Positions 32,560 through 41,997 are shown, counted from the stretch's first letter. The stretch: DNA of 64,000 nucleotides from Streptomyces flaveolus (GCF_014648815.1 NZ_BMRV01000012.1:62001-126000); one strand, 5' to 3'. Notes: generated from the sequence alone by a model not told the origin. Translations and numbers: made by a program.

Positions 32560-34701
32560 TCACACCCGGGGCTCCATGGCCCAGCGGCCGGACGTCCGGA
32601 TCTGGAGATACCCGCTCGGAATGCGCTGCAGACCGGAAGCCGTACTGATCCGGCGTACCGGTTCCAGGCGTTCGTCCAGTTCCCACAGCACCGGCAGGGT
32701 GGCCCCGCCGAGCGCGTCGTGCTGGATCATGACCTCGGTCCCGGGTCCGACGTGGCGTACGACTCCGTAGCCCTGGCCCTCGACGGGCGCCCGGTCCAGC
32801 ACCGGCACGGTGGCGAGGGCGGCCGGCTCGATCCGCCAGCCGCTCTCGTCGGTGGCCCAGACCTGGACGTAGCAGTAGCCCGCCTGCGTCACCCACAGCG
32901 GCCCGGTGACCGGTCGGCGGCGCGTGGTGTCGGCGGAGATCTTCGACCGGCCGTCGGCCTGGACCGTACGCGTGGTCACCACCTGGTCGCCGGAGACGGT
33001 CCGGCACAGGCCGAGCAGGGCGGGCGGCCCCTCGTAGCGGAAGACCGTGCTGCCCCGGCCCTCGGCCGGTCCGGTGAGCAGGGGCGCCTGTTCCACCGGC
33101 AGCAGGCGCAGGCTCCAGCCGGCCACGTCCGCCAGCCGCAGCCGCACCTGGGACTCGCCCTTGGTGAACAGCAGGGTGCGGCCGTGCTCCCCGTGGCGGT
33201 AGCCCTGCACCAGTTCCTCTTCGTCGTCGTACTCGTCGACCAGCAGCAGCCGGTGGCCGAGGCCGCCGCTGCTGCCCGGGCAGGCGTACTCCAGCAGGGC
33301 CGGCCGCCCCGGGGTCGGGTTGACCAGCGTGAGCGTCTTCTCGCCGCTGCCGGTGTAGGCGCCGGCGGCCTGTGCGGCGGCCTGGTCGGGCACGTGCAGG
33401 GGGCGGGCGCCGAGCTGCCAGGCGCCGTCGGCCTCGAGGAGCAGCAGGAGCGGGCCGTCGGCGATCGGGACCGTCTGCCGCAGCGGGTCGGTGTCGTTGA
33501 CCAGCAGGTCGCGGTCGTCGAGGTCGTGCAGGCGGGACGCCTCCAGGCTCCACAGGCCGAAGTAGCCGCCGCCGTCCTCGTCGCCGGCGAAGTCCACGTC
33601 CAGGTCGGCCACGGGCCCGGTGTAGGCGACGACCTCGGGGCCGTACCCCTGGAGGGGGCCGGGGCCCAGGCGACGGAGCACCGACAGGGGCTGCACGAGC
33701 ACCGTCCAGTCGTTGTCCGCCTCCACGCGCAGCCGCAGGGGGCGGTCCTTCGGGGGCTGGACCAGGACCCGGCCGCGGAAGTCGCGCAGAGTGGAGTTGA
33801 ACAGCAGGTCGTCGTCCTTGTTGCGACGGTTGAGGGTGTGCAGGCCGAAGTAGCCCTCGCCCTGGTGCCAGGCCTCGACGACGACCGGCCCCGGCGGCAG
33901 GGGCGCGTCCACGGAGACCACGCCGTTGCCCTGCCCGCGCTGGGTGTACGGGGGGAATTCGGGGCCGAAGGAGTGGGGCACGGCGTCCGCCGGGGCGGGG
34001 GCGGGGGCGGGGGCTGCGGCCGTGAACGGCGGTGCGACGTGCGGTGCGGCCGGTGCGGGGTGCGCCATCGGGGCGGCGAGCGTCGGGGACGGGGCGGGCG
34101 CGACATACGCCGGGGCCGGGCTCGGGGCCTGAGGCGGCGGGACGGGTGCTGGGGTCTGCTGGACCGGCGGAGCCGGTTCCGCCACGGCTATGCCGAAGTC
34201 CGTGGCCAGACCCGCCAGTCCGGACGCGTAACCCTGGCCCACCGCCCGGAACTTCCACTGCCCGTTCCTGCGGTAGAACTCCCCGAGCACGAACGCCGTC
34301 TCGTTCTGCGCGTCGTTCACCGCGTAGTGAGCCACCACCGCGCCGTCGGCCGTCAGGGCCTGTACGTGCAGCCCGGGTACCTGGCCGAAGACCCCGCCGT
34401 CGCAGGATCCGGCGATGAGCACCCGCTGCACGGCGGGCTCCACGCGCGGCAGGTCCACCTCCAGCCACTCGGCGAGCTGCCCGCCCCCTTCGGCCGTACC
34501 CGCGTGGCGTACGGCCCCCGACGGATGCGCGGGCTGGTTGTAGAAGACGAGGTCGGCATCGCCGCGCACCTTGCCGGCGGCGTCGAGCAGCAGGGCGGAG
34601 GCGTCCACGGCCGGCGCGCCCGGAACGTTGTGCCGACAGACCGCGACCCGCAGGAGAGCTGCGGGGACAGGGGTGTTGGCGCCCTTGGTGATGTGCGTCA
34701 T
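32560..34701 (-). CDS. TerD-domain protein with C-terminal beta-module repeats
   Basis: The gene encodes 713 residues. Residues 1-165 form a TerD/TerZ domain (LLLDAAGKVRGDADLVFYNQ, RVLIAGSCDGG, FVLGEFYRRNGQWKFRAVGQ); Asp residues of this fold bind calcium. A Pro/Ala-rich linker runs to about 275. The rest is about 430 residues of repeated beta-rich modules, each opening with G-x-G-x-x-V and a GP turn (GQGNGVVSVDAPLPPGP; GYGPEVVAYTGP; GRGSTVFRYEGPP; GQGYGVVRHVGPG), two of them carrying YFGLHTL or YFGLWSL. No signal peptide or membrane segment. No other ter gene is adjacent. TerD proteins act in stress and surface responses; the repeats probably bind something. Confidence 0.85.
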   Translation of the reverse strand: MTHITKGANTPVPAALLRVAVCRHNVPGAPAVDASALLLDAAGKVRGDADLVFYNQPAHPSGAVRHAGTAEGGGQLAEWLEVDLPRVEPAVQRVLIAGSCDGGVFGQVPGLHVQALTADGAVVAHYAVNDAQNETAFVLGEFYRRNGQWKFRAVGQGYASGLAGLATDFGIAVAEPAPPVQQTPAPVPPPQAPSPAPAYVAPAPSPTLAAPMAHPAPAAPHVAPPFTAAAPAPAPAPADAVPHSFGPEFPPYTQRGQGNGVVSVDAPLPPGPVVVEAWHQGEGYFGLHTLNRRNKDDDLLFNSTLRDFRGRVLVQPPKDRPLRLRVEADNDWTVLVQPLSVLRRLGPGPLQGYGPEVVAYTGPVADLDVDFAGDEDGGGYFGLWSLEASRLHDLDDRDLLVNDTDPLRQTVPIADGPLLLLLEADGAWQLGARPLHVPDQAAAQAAGAYTGSGEKTLTLVNPTPGRPALLEYACPGSSGGLGHRLLLVDEYDDEEELVQGYRHGEHGRTLLFTKGESQVRLRLADVAGWSLRLLPVEQAPLLTGPAEGRGSTVFRYEGPPALLGLCRTVSGDQVVTTRTVQADGRSKISADTTRRRPVTGPLWVTQAGYCYVQVWATDESGWRIEPAALATVPVLDRAPVEGQGYGVVRHVGPGTEVMIQHDALGGATLPVLWELDERLEPVRRISTASGLQRIPSGYLQIRTSGRWAMEPRV

Positions 34702-34879
34702 GAGGCACATGGTGACAGTGAAGAAGCTGTGTAGTCGATGGTGGGGGCAAGTGGAGACCGCTGCTCCGGAAGATCCAGTCGGCAGGCTGGTGTGTGGTGC
34801 ACGTCACCTTCGGGTCATGTCACGTCCGGGCCGCCTGCTCCCATCCGGGGTGTCAGCAAGCGAGCCGAGGAGGACCGAA

Positions 34880-35209
34880 GTGAGCGCACGGCAGGAGACC
34901 GGCACGGCGACCGCGCACCGAGTGGTGATTCTGGGAGCGGGATACGCGGGCATGGCCGCGGCCGTTCCGCTGGCGGCCCGGGTGAAGCGGCGCGAGGACG
35001 TGCGGGTGACCGTGGTGAACGCGCAGGAGCGCTTCACCGAGCGCATGCGGCTGCACATGACGGCGACCGGGCAGCGGCTCGCCGAGCTGAGCGCGCCGTC
35101 ACGGACGGCACCGCCTACGACATCGGAACGGGGTGAGCGGCAGAGGGGGGCCGCCCGGACTTCGGTACCCGGGCCCGACGACGGTTTCCGTCATCTCACG
35201 GCCCGTTGA
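34880..35209 (+). pseudogene. Truncated FAD/NAD-dependent oxidoreductase
   Basis: A GTG with a strong GAGGAGG upstream opens a normal N-terminus: RVVILGAGYAGMAAAVPLAA (FAD-binding Rossmann) and VTVVNAQERFTERMRLHM. After about residue 75 the frame loses family character (SAPSRTAPPTTSERGERQ) and ends at 110 residues, far short of the roughly 390 expected. In another frame the next bases read TDGTAYDIGTG, suggesting an internal deletion joined two parts. The promoter and ribosome site look intact. Confidence 0.7.
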
Positions 35210-35222
35210 CGGCCGAGCCGGT

Positions 35223-35756
35223 TCAGGCCTGGAACTCGGTGAGATCGATGGCGTGAACGCGCAGCGGATAGCCGTACACCGGGTGGGCCGTCTCGCGTTC
35301 CGGCACCATGCCGAGCTTGCGGATGACGTTCTCGGAGGCGTCGTCACCCACCTGGTTGATGCTGATGACGCGGTCGAGGCCACGGTCCTGGAGTGCGAAC
35401 TCCAGCGTGGCCTGGGCCGCTTCGGACGCGTATCCCTGGCCCCAGAACGGTGAGCCGAGCCGCCAGCTGATCGCCACGGCGGGCAGCACCTCCGGCAGGA
35501 ATTCGGGCACGGACAGACCTGTGAAGCCGGCCAGCTCTCCCGAGGCCAGCAGCTCGACGGCGAAGAGCCCGAAGCCCTCCTCGTCCCACTCCTCCTCCCA
35601 CCTCTCGATGGACTCCGCCGTGTGGTCCAGGTCGTGCACCGAGCCGTCGTCGATCCAGTGCATGACCCGCGGGTCCGCGTTGATGTCCGCCATCGGCGCG
35701 AGGTCGTCGTCGTGCCAGCGGCGGAGAAGGAGGCGGGGGGTGCGGATCTCGGTCAT
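35223..35756 (-). CDS. GNAT family N-acetyltransferase (RimJ-like)
   Basis: The gene encodes 177 residues (180 if the ATG at 35765 is used). It begins MTEIRTPRLLLRRWHDDDLA, the usual start of RimJ/RimL-type acetyltransferases. The acetyl-CoA site is the stretch LGSPFWGQGYASEAAQATLE, followed by VISINQVGDDASENVIRKLG. It transfers acetyl from acetyl-CoA to an amine of unknown identity. Confidence 0.88.
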   Translation of the reverse strand: MTEIRTPRLLLRRWHDDDLAPMADINADPRVMHWIDDGSVHDLDHTAESIERWEEEWDEEGFGLFAVELLASGELAGFTGLSVPEFLPEVLPAVAISWRLGSPFWGQGYASEAAQATLEFALQDRGLDRVISINQVGDDASENVIRKLGMVPERETAHPVYGYPLRVHAIDLTEFQA

Positions 35757-36007
35757 GGGGCCCATCCTGCCGCAGGGGCCGCGCCTCATCGCGGTGGGCT
35801 CCCTGTTCGGCATGGGCGTGGCGCGCCGGGCGGAGCAGGTACCCGCGGGGTCTCGTGGCAAGGCCGCCCTCACCGGGAGCCGTTGAGGTGCCCCCCCGCT
35901 CTTCGAGGCGACGCGGGATATGCCGCCTCTCTCTGGGTACCTGAGCCCAGCGGTGCGCCGGCCACGGCTCACCACGGGTGTGCGACCCCGATGCGGTGGG
36001 AGAGGGA

Positions 36008-37507
36008 ATGAGGATTCGCGAGTCGGCCCGGGTCATGGTTTCCCGATGCTCCGCCGAGGTCTTGAGCGGCCGGTACCGTCTCGACGGTCTCCTCGGTTCC
36101 GGCGGAGCCGCGGACGTCCATCGCGGTTTCGACCTGCGGCTGCGGCGACCGGTGGCGGTCAAGGTCTTCCGGCCCGACACCGGTGCCGACCTCGGGGACG
36201 ACGTGCACAGCGAAGCAGTGATCCTGGCCCGGCTGCACCATCCCGGACTCGTCACCGCCTACGACGCGGGCCGGCACAACGGACGTGTCTTCCTGGTCAT
36301 GCAACTGATCGAGGGCAGCACGCTGAAGAACCGCATCGCCATGGCCCCCTTGTCTCCCGCGGAGACCGCCGAACTCGGCGCCGGCCTCGCCGAGGCGCTG
36401 GCTCACGCACACGACGAGGGGATCGTCCACCGGGACGTCAAACCGTCCAACATCCTCCTGGACGCCTCCCACCGCCCCTACCTGACCGACTTCGGCATCT
36501 CCCGACTCCTGGACGCCACCACCCGCACCGCCACCGGCACCCTCACCGGCACGGCCGCCTACCTCTCGCCTGAGCAGGTCCTCGGCCGGCCCGTCGGCCG
36601 ACCCGCCGACATCTACGCCCTCGGCCTCGTGCTCCTGGAGTGCCTCACGGGCAGGCTCGAGTACGACGGCGGCCCCCTGGAGGCCGCGATCGCACGACTG
36701 CACCGCCGGCCCGCCCTGCCTCAGCACTTGCCGGTACGACTGGCAGACGTACTGCGGAACATGACGGACCTGGACGAGCTGAACCGCCCGACAGCCCACG
36801 ACTGCGCCCGCATACTGGCGGGGGTGGCCGAGACGTCCCTCCCGGCGGCAACGGGCCCGGTAGCGCACTCCACGAGCCTGGTCGCCGACCACGGACCCTC
36901 GCAGACGGCCGACCGCACCCACAGGAATGTGCTGCCCGGCAGGGAGCAGACCGCTCCGCGCCCCACGCCCGCGCGAAGGCGCCCCCTCGTGGCCGGCGCG
37001 ACCGTTGCACTCGCCGCCGTCATGGCAACCGCCTTCGCCGTCACCGACGACTCCGCGCCCCAGGGCGAGGACCGGAGCGCACCCAAGGTCACGAGCGGTC
37101 CCACGGCGGAAGCGGGCGCTCCTCGCGGCGCAGGACCGTCGGAGACGGCCACCACGCCCGCCCCGGCGCAGCCGTCCGACCGCGGCGCCTCTGTCGGCAC
37201 GTCCCCCGACGACACCCCCGGCGACGAAATTCCCCCCGCTTCACACGGACCGCACCGGCAATCCGCCGTCGACGCGGCGGCCACACACGGTTCCCCGGCC
37301 ACGACGGCGCCGCCCACGCCGCCCGCCACGGACTCACCCACCGCGGCACCCAAGGACAGCGGGGCACCCCAGACCCAGCGCCGCCCCCCGGGCCATGCCA
37401 AGAAGGCGGAGAAGGCGGAAAGGGCCACGAAAAAGGCACAGGAGACGACGGCCGAGGAGACGACGGCCGAGGAGACGACGGCCGAGGCGACGGCTGCGGA
37501 ACGCTGA
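36008..37507 (+). CDS. Membrane Ser/Thr protein kinase
   Basis: The gene encodes 499 residues from ATG at 36008 (GGGAGAGG upstream). The kinase domain lies at about 20-280: GSGGAADVHRG loop (one Gly of the usual GxGxxG is Ala), VAVKVF, HRDVKPSN, TDFGISR and SPEQV. One membrane segment follows (about 328-350, LVAGATVALAAVMATAFAV). The outer part is a low-complexity Pro/Thr/Ala stretch ending in (T)AEETT repeats (three copies), with no PASTA domain, so the ligand region is unclear. Confidence 0.88.
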   Translation: MRIRESARVMVSRCSAEVLSGRYRLDGLLGSGGAADVHRGFDLRLRRPVAVKVFRPDTGADLGDDVHSEAVILARLHHPGLVTAYDAGRHNGRVFLVMQLIEGSTLKNRIAMAPLSPAETAELGAGLAEALAHAHDEGIVHRDVKPSNILLDASHRPYLTDFGISRLLDATTRTATGTLTGTAAYLSPEQVLGRPVGRPADIYALGLVLLECLTGRLEYDGGPLEAAIARLHRRPALPQHLPVRLADVLRNMTDLDELNRPTAHDCARILAGVAETSLPAATGPVAHSTSLVADHGPSQTADRTHRNVLPGREQTAPRPTPARRRPLVAGATVALAAVMATAFAVTDDSAPQGEDRSAPKVTSGPTAEAGAPRGAGPSETATTPAPAQPSDRGASVGTSPDDTPGDEIPPASHGPHRQSAVDAAATHGSPATTAPPTPPATDSPTAAPKDSGAPQTQRRPPGHAKKAEKAERATKKAQETTAEETTAEETTAEATAAER

Positions 37508-37640
37508 CGGGAGTCGCGGAGCACTGGCCATCGTTGGAAGGTGCGCGGCAGGGCCGGCCGATCGATGAGTTCCGGGTCGTGCGGGAGTCACAATCCGCAG
37601 GACCGCCGACCGCGTGACGCGCTCGCCCCGGAGGAGACGC

Positions 37641-38198
37641 ATGGCACAGCTCATCTACTCGATGATCACTTCGCTCGACGGCTACGCCGAGGCGGCGGAG
37701 GGCGGCCTCGGCACCGGGGCCGAGGACCCGGAGGTGCACACCTTCGTCAACGACCTCTTCCGCCCCGTGGGCACGTACCTCTACGGCCGGCGGATGTACG
37801 AGACGATGGTCTACTGGGAGACCGCGCACACCGAGCCCGGGCAGCCGCCGCACATCCTGCAGTACGCCCGCGACTGGCAGGCCGCGGAGAAGATCGTGTA
37901 CTCCACGACGCTCGAGTCGGTGTCCAGTGCGAAGACCAGGATCGAGCGGACCTTCGACCCGGACGCGGTGCGCAGGCTCAAGGCCGAGGCCGATCGCGAC
38001 CTCACCGTCGACGGCCCGAACCTCGCGGCCCAGGCGATCGCGGCCGGCCTGGTGGACGAGTACCACCTGTTCATCACCACGAGCGTGGTCGGCGGCGGCA
38101 AGCGGTTCTTCCCCGACGGCGTCCGCCTCGACCTCGAGCTGGTTGAGGAGCGTGCCTTCGACAGCGGTCTGATCTACGCGCGCTACCGGACCCGCTGA
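37641..38198 (+). CDS. Dihydrofolate reductase-fold (RibD C-domain-like) protein
   Basis: The gene encodes 185 residues starting MAQLIYSMITSLDGYAEAAE with GGAGGAG upstream. The family mark SLDGY, then LYGRRMYETM, the NADPH segment DLTVDGPNLAAQAIAAGLVD and the end FFPDGVRLDLELVEERAF are all present. It is a reductase of the YyaP/YwjB type with unknown substrate. Confidence 0.88.
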   Translation: MAQLIYSMITSLDGYAEAAEGGLGTGAEDPEVHTFVNDLFRPVGTYLYGRRMYETMVYWETAHTEPGQPPHILQYARDWQAAEKIVYSTTLESVSSAKTRIERTFDPDAVRRLKAEADRDLTVDGPNLAAQAIAAGLVDEYHLFITTSVVGGGKRFFPDGVRLDLELVEERAFDSGLIYARYRTR

Positions 38199-38278
38199 GC
38201 GGGGGCCGGCCGGATGAAGGAGGCCGGTTCGTGGCGTGGGGGGTCAGCTTTCCGGCAACGTCTCCCGTACTTGTTCCT

Positions 38279-38425
38279 TCATGACCATGCCACCACCCCT
38301 CGAACGGTGATCTCACGTGGACCACCCCGTAGGCGATCAGCGAGCGTGGGACGGTGCTCCTCCAGGATGCCGTCGGTCGTCGCATAGAGTGCCGTCGCGA
38401 GGGTGTCCGCGTCGTGCGCCACAAA
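38279..38425 (-). pseudogene. Transposase N-terminal remnant (IS982-like)
   Basis: A stretch of about 49 codons reads FVAHDADTLATALYATTDGI then LEEHRPTLADRL. D-x-DTLATALY-x-x-TDD is, from memory, the N-terminus of Streptomyces IS982-type transposases. There is no start or catalytic part left and no terminal repeats were found. It marks an old insertion in the 38.2-38.5 kb gap. Confidence 0.4.
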
Positions 38426-38492
38426 ACGATTCCGGAAACCCTCGTTCTCGTCTCCGCAGGCACCCCTTGGACCACACCACCAGGAGGAACCG

Positions 38493-38882
38493 GTGTCGTA
38501 CCCGCAACTGCTCACGCCGGAGGAGAAGCTCGCCGACGCGAAGAAGCAGCTGAGCCTCCCGCGTATCGTCGTGATCTGCGGCTCCACCCGCTTCATGACC
38601 GAGATGACCGAGGCCGAAGTGCGGGAGACCAAAGCCGGAAGGATTGTCGTCAAACCGGGCTGTGACATGAAGTCGCCGCACGAACTCTGGTCCTCTCCTG
38701 GAGAGGCCGAGGAGCTGAAGGCGCGACTCGACGATCTGCACCGGGCGAAGATCCGGCTCGCTGATGAGGTGCTCGTAGTCGGCGACTACATCGGAGACAG
38801 CACCCGAGCCGAAATCGCGTACGCCCGCTCGCTGGGCAAGCCCGTGCGGTTCACGCACCCCGAAGTCGACCCTGACGCCTGA
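38493..38882 (+). CDS. SLOG / nucleoside deoxyribosyltransferase-like protein
   Basis: The gene encodes 129 residues from GTG at 38493 with CAGGAGG upstream. A Rossmann-like N-terminal motif reads IVVICGSTRFMTEMTEAEVR. The middle has LHRAKIRLADEVLVVGDY and the end STRAEIAYARSLGKPVRF, the pattern of DUF4406/nucleoside-deoxyribosyltransferase-like folds that bind nucleotides. Such genes occur often in phage and accessory DNA. Function uncertain. Confidence 0.7.
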   Translation: MSYPQLLTPEEKLADAKKQLSLPRIVVICGSTRFMTEMTEAEVRETKAGRIVVKPGCDMKSPHELWSSPGEAEELKARLDDLHRAKIRLADEVLVVGDYIGDSTRAEIAYARSLGKPVRFTHPEVDPDA

Positions 38883-38972
38883 CCGCCCTCTGCCGGGGCT
38901 CTGGCAGACTCCTGGCGTCGATGTGGTCCATGTCCGCCGGGCGAGAACCATCGGCGGTTGGGAGGCATGCCG

Positions 38973-39533
38973 GTGTGCAAGGTGGATCACGAGGCCGCAG
39001 CGGTGGCCGCAACAGCAGTTCTGACAGCGGCCCATCCTCACCTGACGGACGAGGCTTCCTCGCATCCGGCACTGGCAGGTTGCGAGGACGTGGAGTGGTC
39101 GGCCGTTCCTGGGTGCCCCGTCGATGTCCCGGTCGTCCTGCGCGGACTGCTCGATCCCGACGCGGCTGAGACGGCCGAACGAGCCCTGGACTGGCTCGTG
39201 ATGTCAGGACCGATGTCCATCAGCGCCGTGATGCCCTCGGTCCTCCCGTACTTGCTGCGACTGACTGCCGATCCATCGACCCCACGCCGGAACGAGTTGT
39301 TCGGGCTCGTGCTCATAGCCGCCGCCCTGTCCGCACCGACCGACCCCGACAACGCGTGGGACATGGCGGTCGGCGGTCTTGAAAAGGACCACCCTGAACG
39401 GGCGCTCTGCCGAGCCGCGTTCGTTGCCGACGCGGCATGGGTGCGGCGTCTACTGGCCGACGACGCATTGCTGACCGGCCTTCACCTGGGCGAGGACGAT
39501 CGGGCGTCACTGGTCCAGGCGGCCGGACTGTAA
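38973..39533 (+). CDS. Hypothetical protein, Ala/Leu-rich helical
   Basis: The gene encodes 186 residues. GTG at 38973 is preferred because GGAGG lies 7 bases upstream; the ATG at 38967 is only 1 base from it. The sequence is Ala- and Leu-rich and helical, and lacks a signal peptide. Segments such as ISAVMPSVLPYLLRLTADPS suggest HEAT-like helices. I cannot assign a family. Codon choice is a little less GC-biased than in the core genes. Confidence 0.6.
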   Translation: MCKVDHEAAAVAATAVLTAAHPHLTDEASSHPALAGCEDVEWSAVPGCPVDVPVVLRGLLDPDAAETAERALDWLVMSGPMSISAVMPSVLPYLLRLTADPSTPRRNELFGLVLIAAALSAPTDPDNAWDMAVGGLEKDHPERALCRAAFVADAAWVRRLLADDALLTGLHLGEDDRASLVQAAGL

Positions 39534-39626
39534 CGCGCGAAACGACAGCGACGGCGGCGAGCCCGGTCGGCGCCGACGCACGGCACCAGGCGGAGAAATC
39601 CGTTGTGGTCCCCTCGCCGCGGTCCC

Positions 39627-40151
39627 ATGCTTCAGGGCGTGACCACTGAAGACGACTCCGCCGACGCCACCACCGTCACCCTGCCTGTCACCGTGCGCGA
39701 TCTGCTGCCCCAGGATCTGCCGGCGTGCACCTGGTCCGGCTCGGCCACCCACCTACGCCACGTGGAGCGAGAGCTGGCGCGCACTGCGTCGGGCGAGGTG
39801 GACTACCTGGCGGTATGCACTCCGGTGGATCTGCCGGTGGCGATCGGCGGCATCGACTACCAGGTCTCCGAGGGAGCCGGGACCTTGTGGCAGCTCGCCG
39901 TGCTGCCGGCGCTGCAGTCCCGCGGCTTGGGAACGCTGCTCGTCCGTGCTGCCGAACAGCGGATCCGGCACCGTGGACTGCGCAGGGCCGAACTCGCCGT
40001 TGAGGAGGACAACCCCCGAGCGCGCTCGCTGTACGAGCGACTGGGCTACGTCGCATACGGCCGCGCCCCGGACGCCTGGAACGAGGAAGCTCCCGACGGG
40101 TCGATCCGCCGCCACGAGACGATGTGCGTTCTCCTGCGGAAGGACCTCTGA
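39627..40151 (+). CDS. GNAT family N-acetyltransferase
   Basis: The gene encodes 174 residues (170 from the in-frame GTG at 39639; neither start has a clear Shine-Dalgarno). The acetyl-CoA loop is LPALQSRGLGTLLVRAAEQR, followed by ELAVEEDNPRARSLYERLGY, the common end of the fold. The substrate is unknown. The following 397 bases (40152-40548) contain no gene I can support. Confidence 0.85.
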   Translation: MLQGVTTEDDSADATTVTLPVTVRDLLPQDLPACTWSGSATHLRHVERELARTASGEVDYLAVCTPVDLPVAIGGIDYQVSEGAGTLWQLAVLPALQSRGLGTLLVRAAEQRIRHRGLRRAELAVEEDNPRARSLYERLGYVAYGRAPDAWNEEAPDGSIRRHETMCVLLRKDL

Positions 40152-40548
40152 GCCGCCGTCCAGCGGCCGTCCGCTGCCCGGAGCGGTGACCGAATGCCGC
40201 GCCGCCGGCCCGTCGCGTACCCGGCTGCCGTGCCGATCGTACTTCTCGCGGTGGAAGGGTTCACCGCGGGGAGCCGACCACGGAACCTCGACAGCGGCGT
40301 CCCGAATTCCCGTGGGAGAGGCGGCCCGGCAGTCGCCGACCCGGTCTCACTTCGCGACGGTCCGGCTTCCCGAAGCGGCGGAACCGGCAGCGGCCAAGGC
40401 GCCGGACGACGAGTCCGGACAAGCAGCACTGACCAGGCCGGACAGCATCAGGACTGTCCGGGACAGGAACAGGCTGTTGCCCCTCTGCTGCGGCGGCTGG
40501 CAAACCTGTGTCGTCACTGGCGAATTGGTCACAAGGAAAGGATCAGTA

Positions 40549-41415
40549 GTGGCGAGATCAGCTATCGGCGGGCGGGCCGTCCTCGGCCTCGTGGCCCTCT
40601 TGGTGTCGGCCGCTCTGACGGCTCCGGCTGCGGCGGCAGGGACGGAGGCCGAGGCCCTCAGGTACGTGGCGCTGGGTGACTCGGTGGCAGCCGGCATCGG
40701 GGCCGGTTCACCGGACGCGGAATCCTCCAACTGCTATCTCGACGAAGAGGCCGGGATCAGGGTTCCGAACTCGACGCTCTCCTACCCGAACCGTGTCGCG
40801 AAGGCACTCGGCGCGACCCTGGTCGACAGGTCCTTCTGCGGGGCGAGCAGCACCGCGGTGAAGGCGCAGGCGACGGCGGTCACCAGGGCCACCGATCTCG
40901 TGACCGTGCAGGCCGGTTCGAACGACTTCGGCTTCTCCGATCCCCTGAGGTTCTGCTATCTCTGGAACCCGCCGCGGACCGGTGCGTGCAACGAGCGGAT
41001 CAACACGGTCACCAGGAAGTACCGGGACATCCTTCCCGACAGGATCGAGAAGCTCTTCGACAGGATCGACAAGCGCAAGGGCGCCGGCACCCAGGTGGTC
41101 GTGGTGGGCTACCCGCACGTCGTCCAGGCAGAGTCGACCCCCCTGTGCTTCGCCGACGGGGCCTGGCCGGACAGCACCCACCAGGCACTGCGCCGTGCCG
41201 CCGACACCCTCAATGCGGTGCTCGCCTCCAAGGCGAGGGCACACGGCTACGACTTCGTCGACCCTGCGGCCTCGTTCACCAACCATGAGAGTTGCGGCGA
41301 CCCGGCGTGGGTCAACGGCATCCGCCCTCTCTCCCGGCAGGTCGAGTCGTTCCACCCCAACGCCACCGGGCAGAAGGCGCTCGGCTGGCTCGTCTGGCAG
41401 TACGTGAAGCCGTAG
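40549..41415 (+). CDS. Secreted SGNH/GDSL esterase
   Basis: The gene encodes 288 residues from GTG at 40549 with AAGGA upstream. A signal peptide runs to about residue 30 (VLGLVALLVSAALTAPAAAA). The hydrolase has the Ser block ALGDSVAAGIG, the Asn block AGSNDFGF and the His block SFHPNATGQ. Cys residues at several positions suggest disulfides. It would hydrolyse esters (lipids or acylated sugars) outside the cell. Confidence 0.9.
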   Translation: MARSAIGGRAVLGLVALLVSAALTAPAAAAGTEAEALRYVALGDSVAAGIGAGSPDAESSNCYLDEEAGIRVPNSTLSYPNRVAKALGATLVDRSFCGASSTAVKAQATAVTRATDLVTVQAGSNDFGFSDPLRFCYLWNPPRTGACNERINTVTRKYRDILPDRIEKLFDRIDKRKGAGTQVVVVGYPHVVQAESTPLCFADGAWPDSTHQALRRAADTLNAVLASKARAHGYDFVDPAASFTNHESCGDPAWVNGIRPLSRQVESFHPNATGQKALGWLVWQYVKP

Positions 41416-41419
41416 TGCC

Positions 41420-41464
41420 GGCGGCCCTGGGGTGCATGTGGTGTCACGGCAGCCCGGGGCCGCC
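41420..41464. terminator. Inverted repeat between convergent genes
   Basis: GGCGGCCC (41420-41427) pairs with GGGCCGCC (41457-41464) across a 29-base loop, just after the esterase stop and before the convergent membrane protein gene end. It is a weak candidate for a shared terminator. Confidence 0.35.
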
Positions 41465-41531
41465 TTGCTCCAGGAGCCGGCCCGGACGAGGAAGAGCGCC
41501 GGTCGGCGTGCCGAAGGTTCCTGGCCCCCGA

Positions 41532-41918
41532 TTACGCGTCCGCTTCCCCCTTCTCGCGTGCGGCGAGTTCCTGCAGACGGGCCAGTTCGGCCGCGTGCTC
41601 GCTCACCCGCACACCCAGGAGCCCGTAGGTGACAAGCACCGCGCCCGCTACGGACAGGGGCACCGACAGACCGAGCACGGCCAGCGCCTCGGGCCAGTCC
41701 CGTTCGTCGCCGCAGGGATCCTCGGTCCGTCCGTTGTTGGCGGTCCCCTCGTCGGTGAAGAGACGGGACTCGCACTCGACGGGACGGCGCGCGTGCTCGG
41801 GTTCCACCTCGTAGGAGGTGGCGAGCAGCACGCCGCACCACACCCACAGCACAGTCGCCACGGCCAGCAGACCGAGCCCCAAGGCCCGGGCGCGTCGCCC
41901 TCGTTCACGGAAGCGCAT
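41532..41918 (-). CDS. Two-segment membrane protein
   Basis: The gene encodes 128 residues starting MRFRERGRRARALGLGLLAV (AGGTG upstream). Two hydrophobic segments (about 13-35 and 80-103) flank a roughly 45-residue outer loop with two Cys (VECESRLF and EDPCGDE). A charged tail ends ARLQELAAREKGEADA. A small, probably disulfide-bearing membrane protein of unknown role. Confidence 0.7.
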   Translation of the reverse strand: MRFRERGRRARALGLGLLAVATVLWVWCGVLLATSYEVEPEHARRPVECESRLFTDEGTANNGRTEDPCGDERDWPEALAVLGLSVPLSVAGAVLVTYGLLGVRVSEHAAELARLQELAAREKGEADA

Positions 41919-41997
41919 GTCGAACACCTGTGGATGCATGACGGCTGAACCTAGCAGCCGCCACGGAACGTGGATCCCCGGAAGGTAGGTTCCGACC

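Noticed and set aside
40152..40548. A gene in the gap before the esterase
   Set aside because: Frames on both strands are short or Arg/Pro/Ser-rich without a ribosome site.
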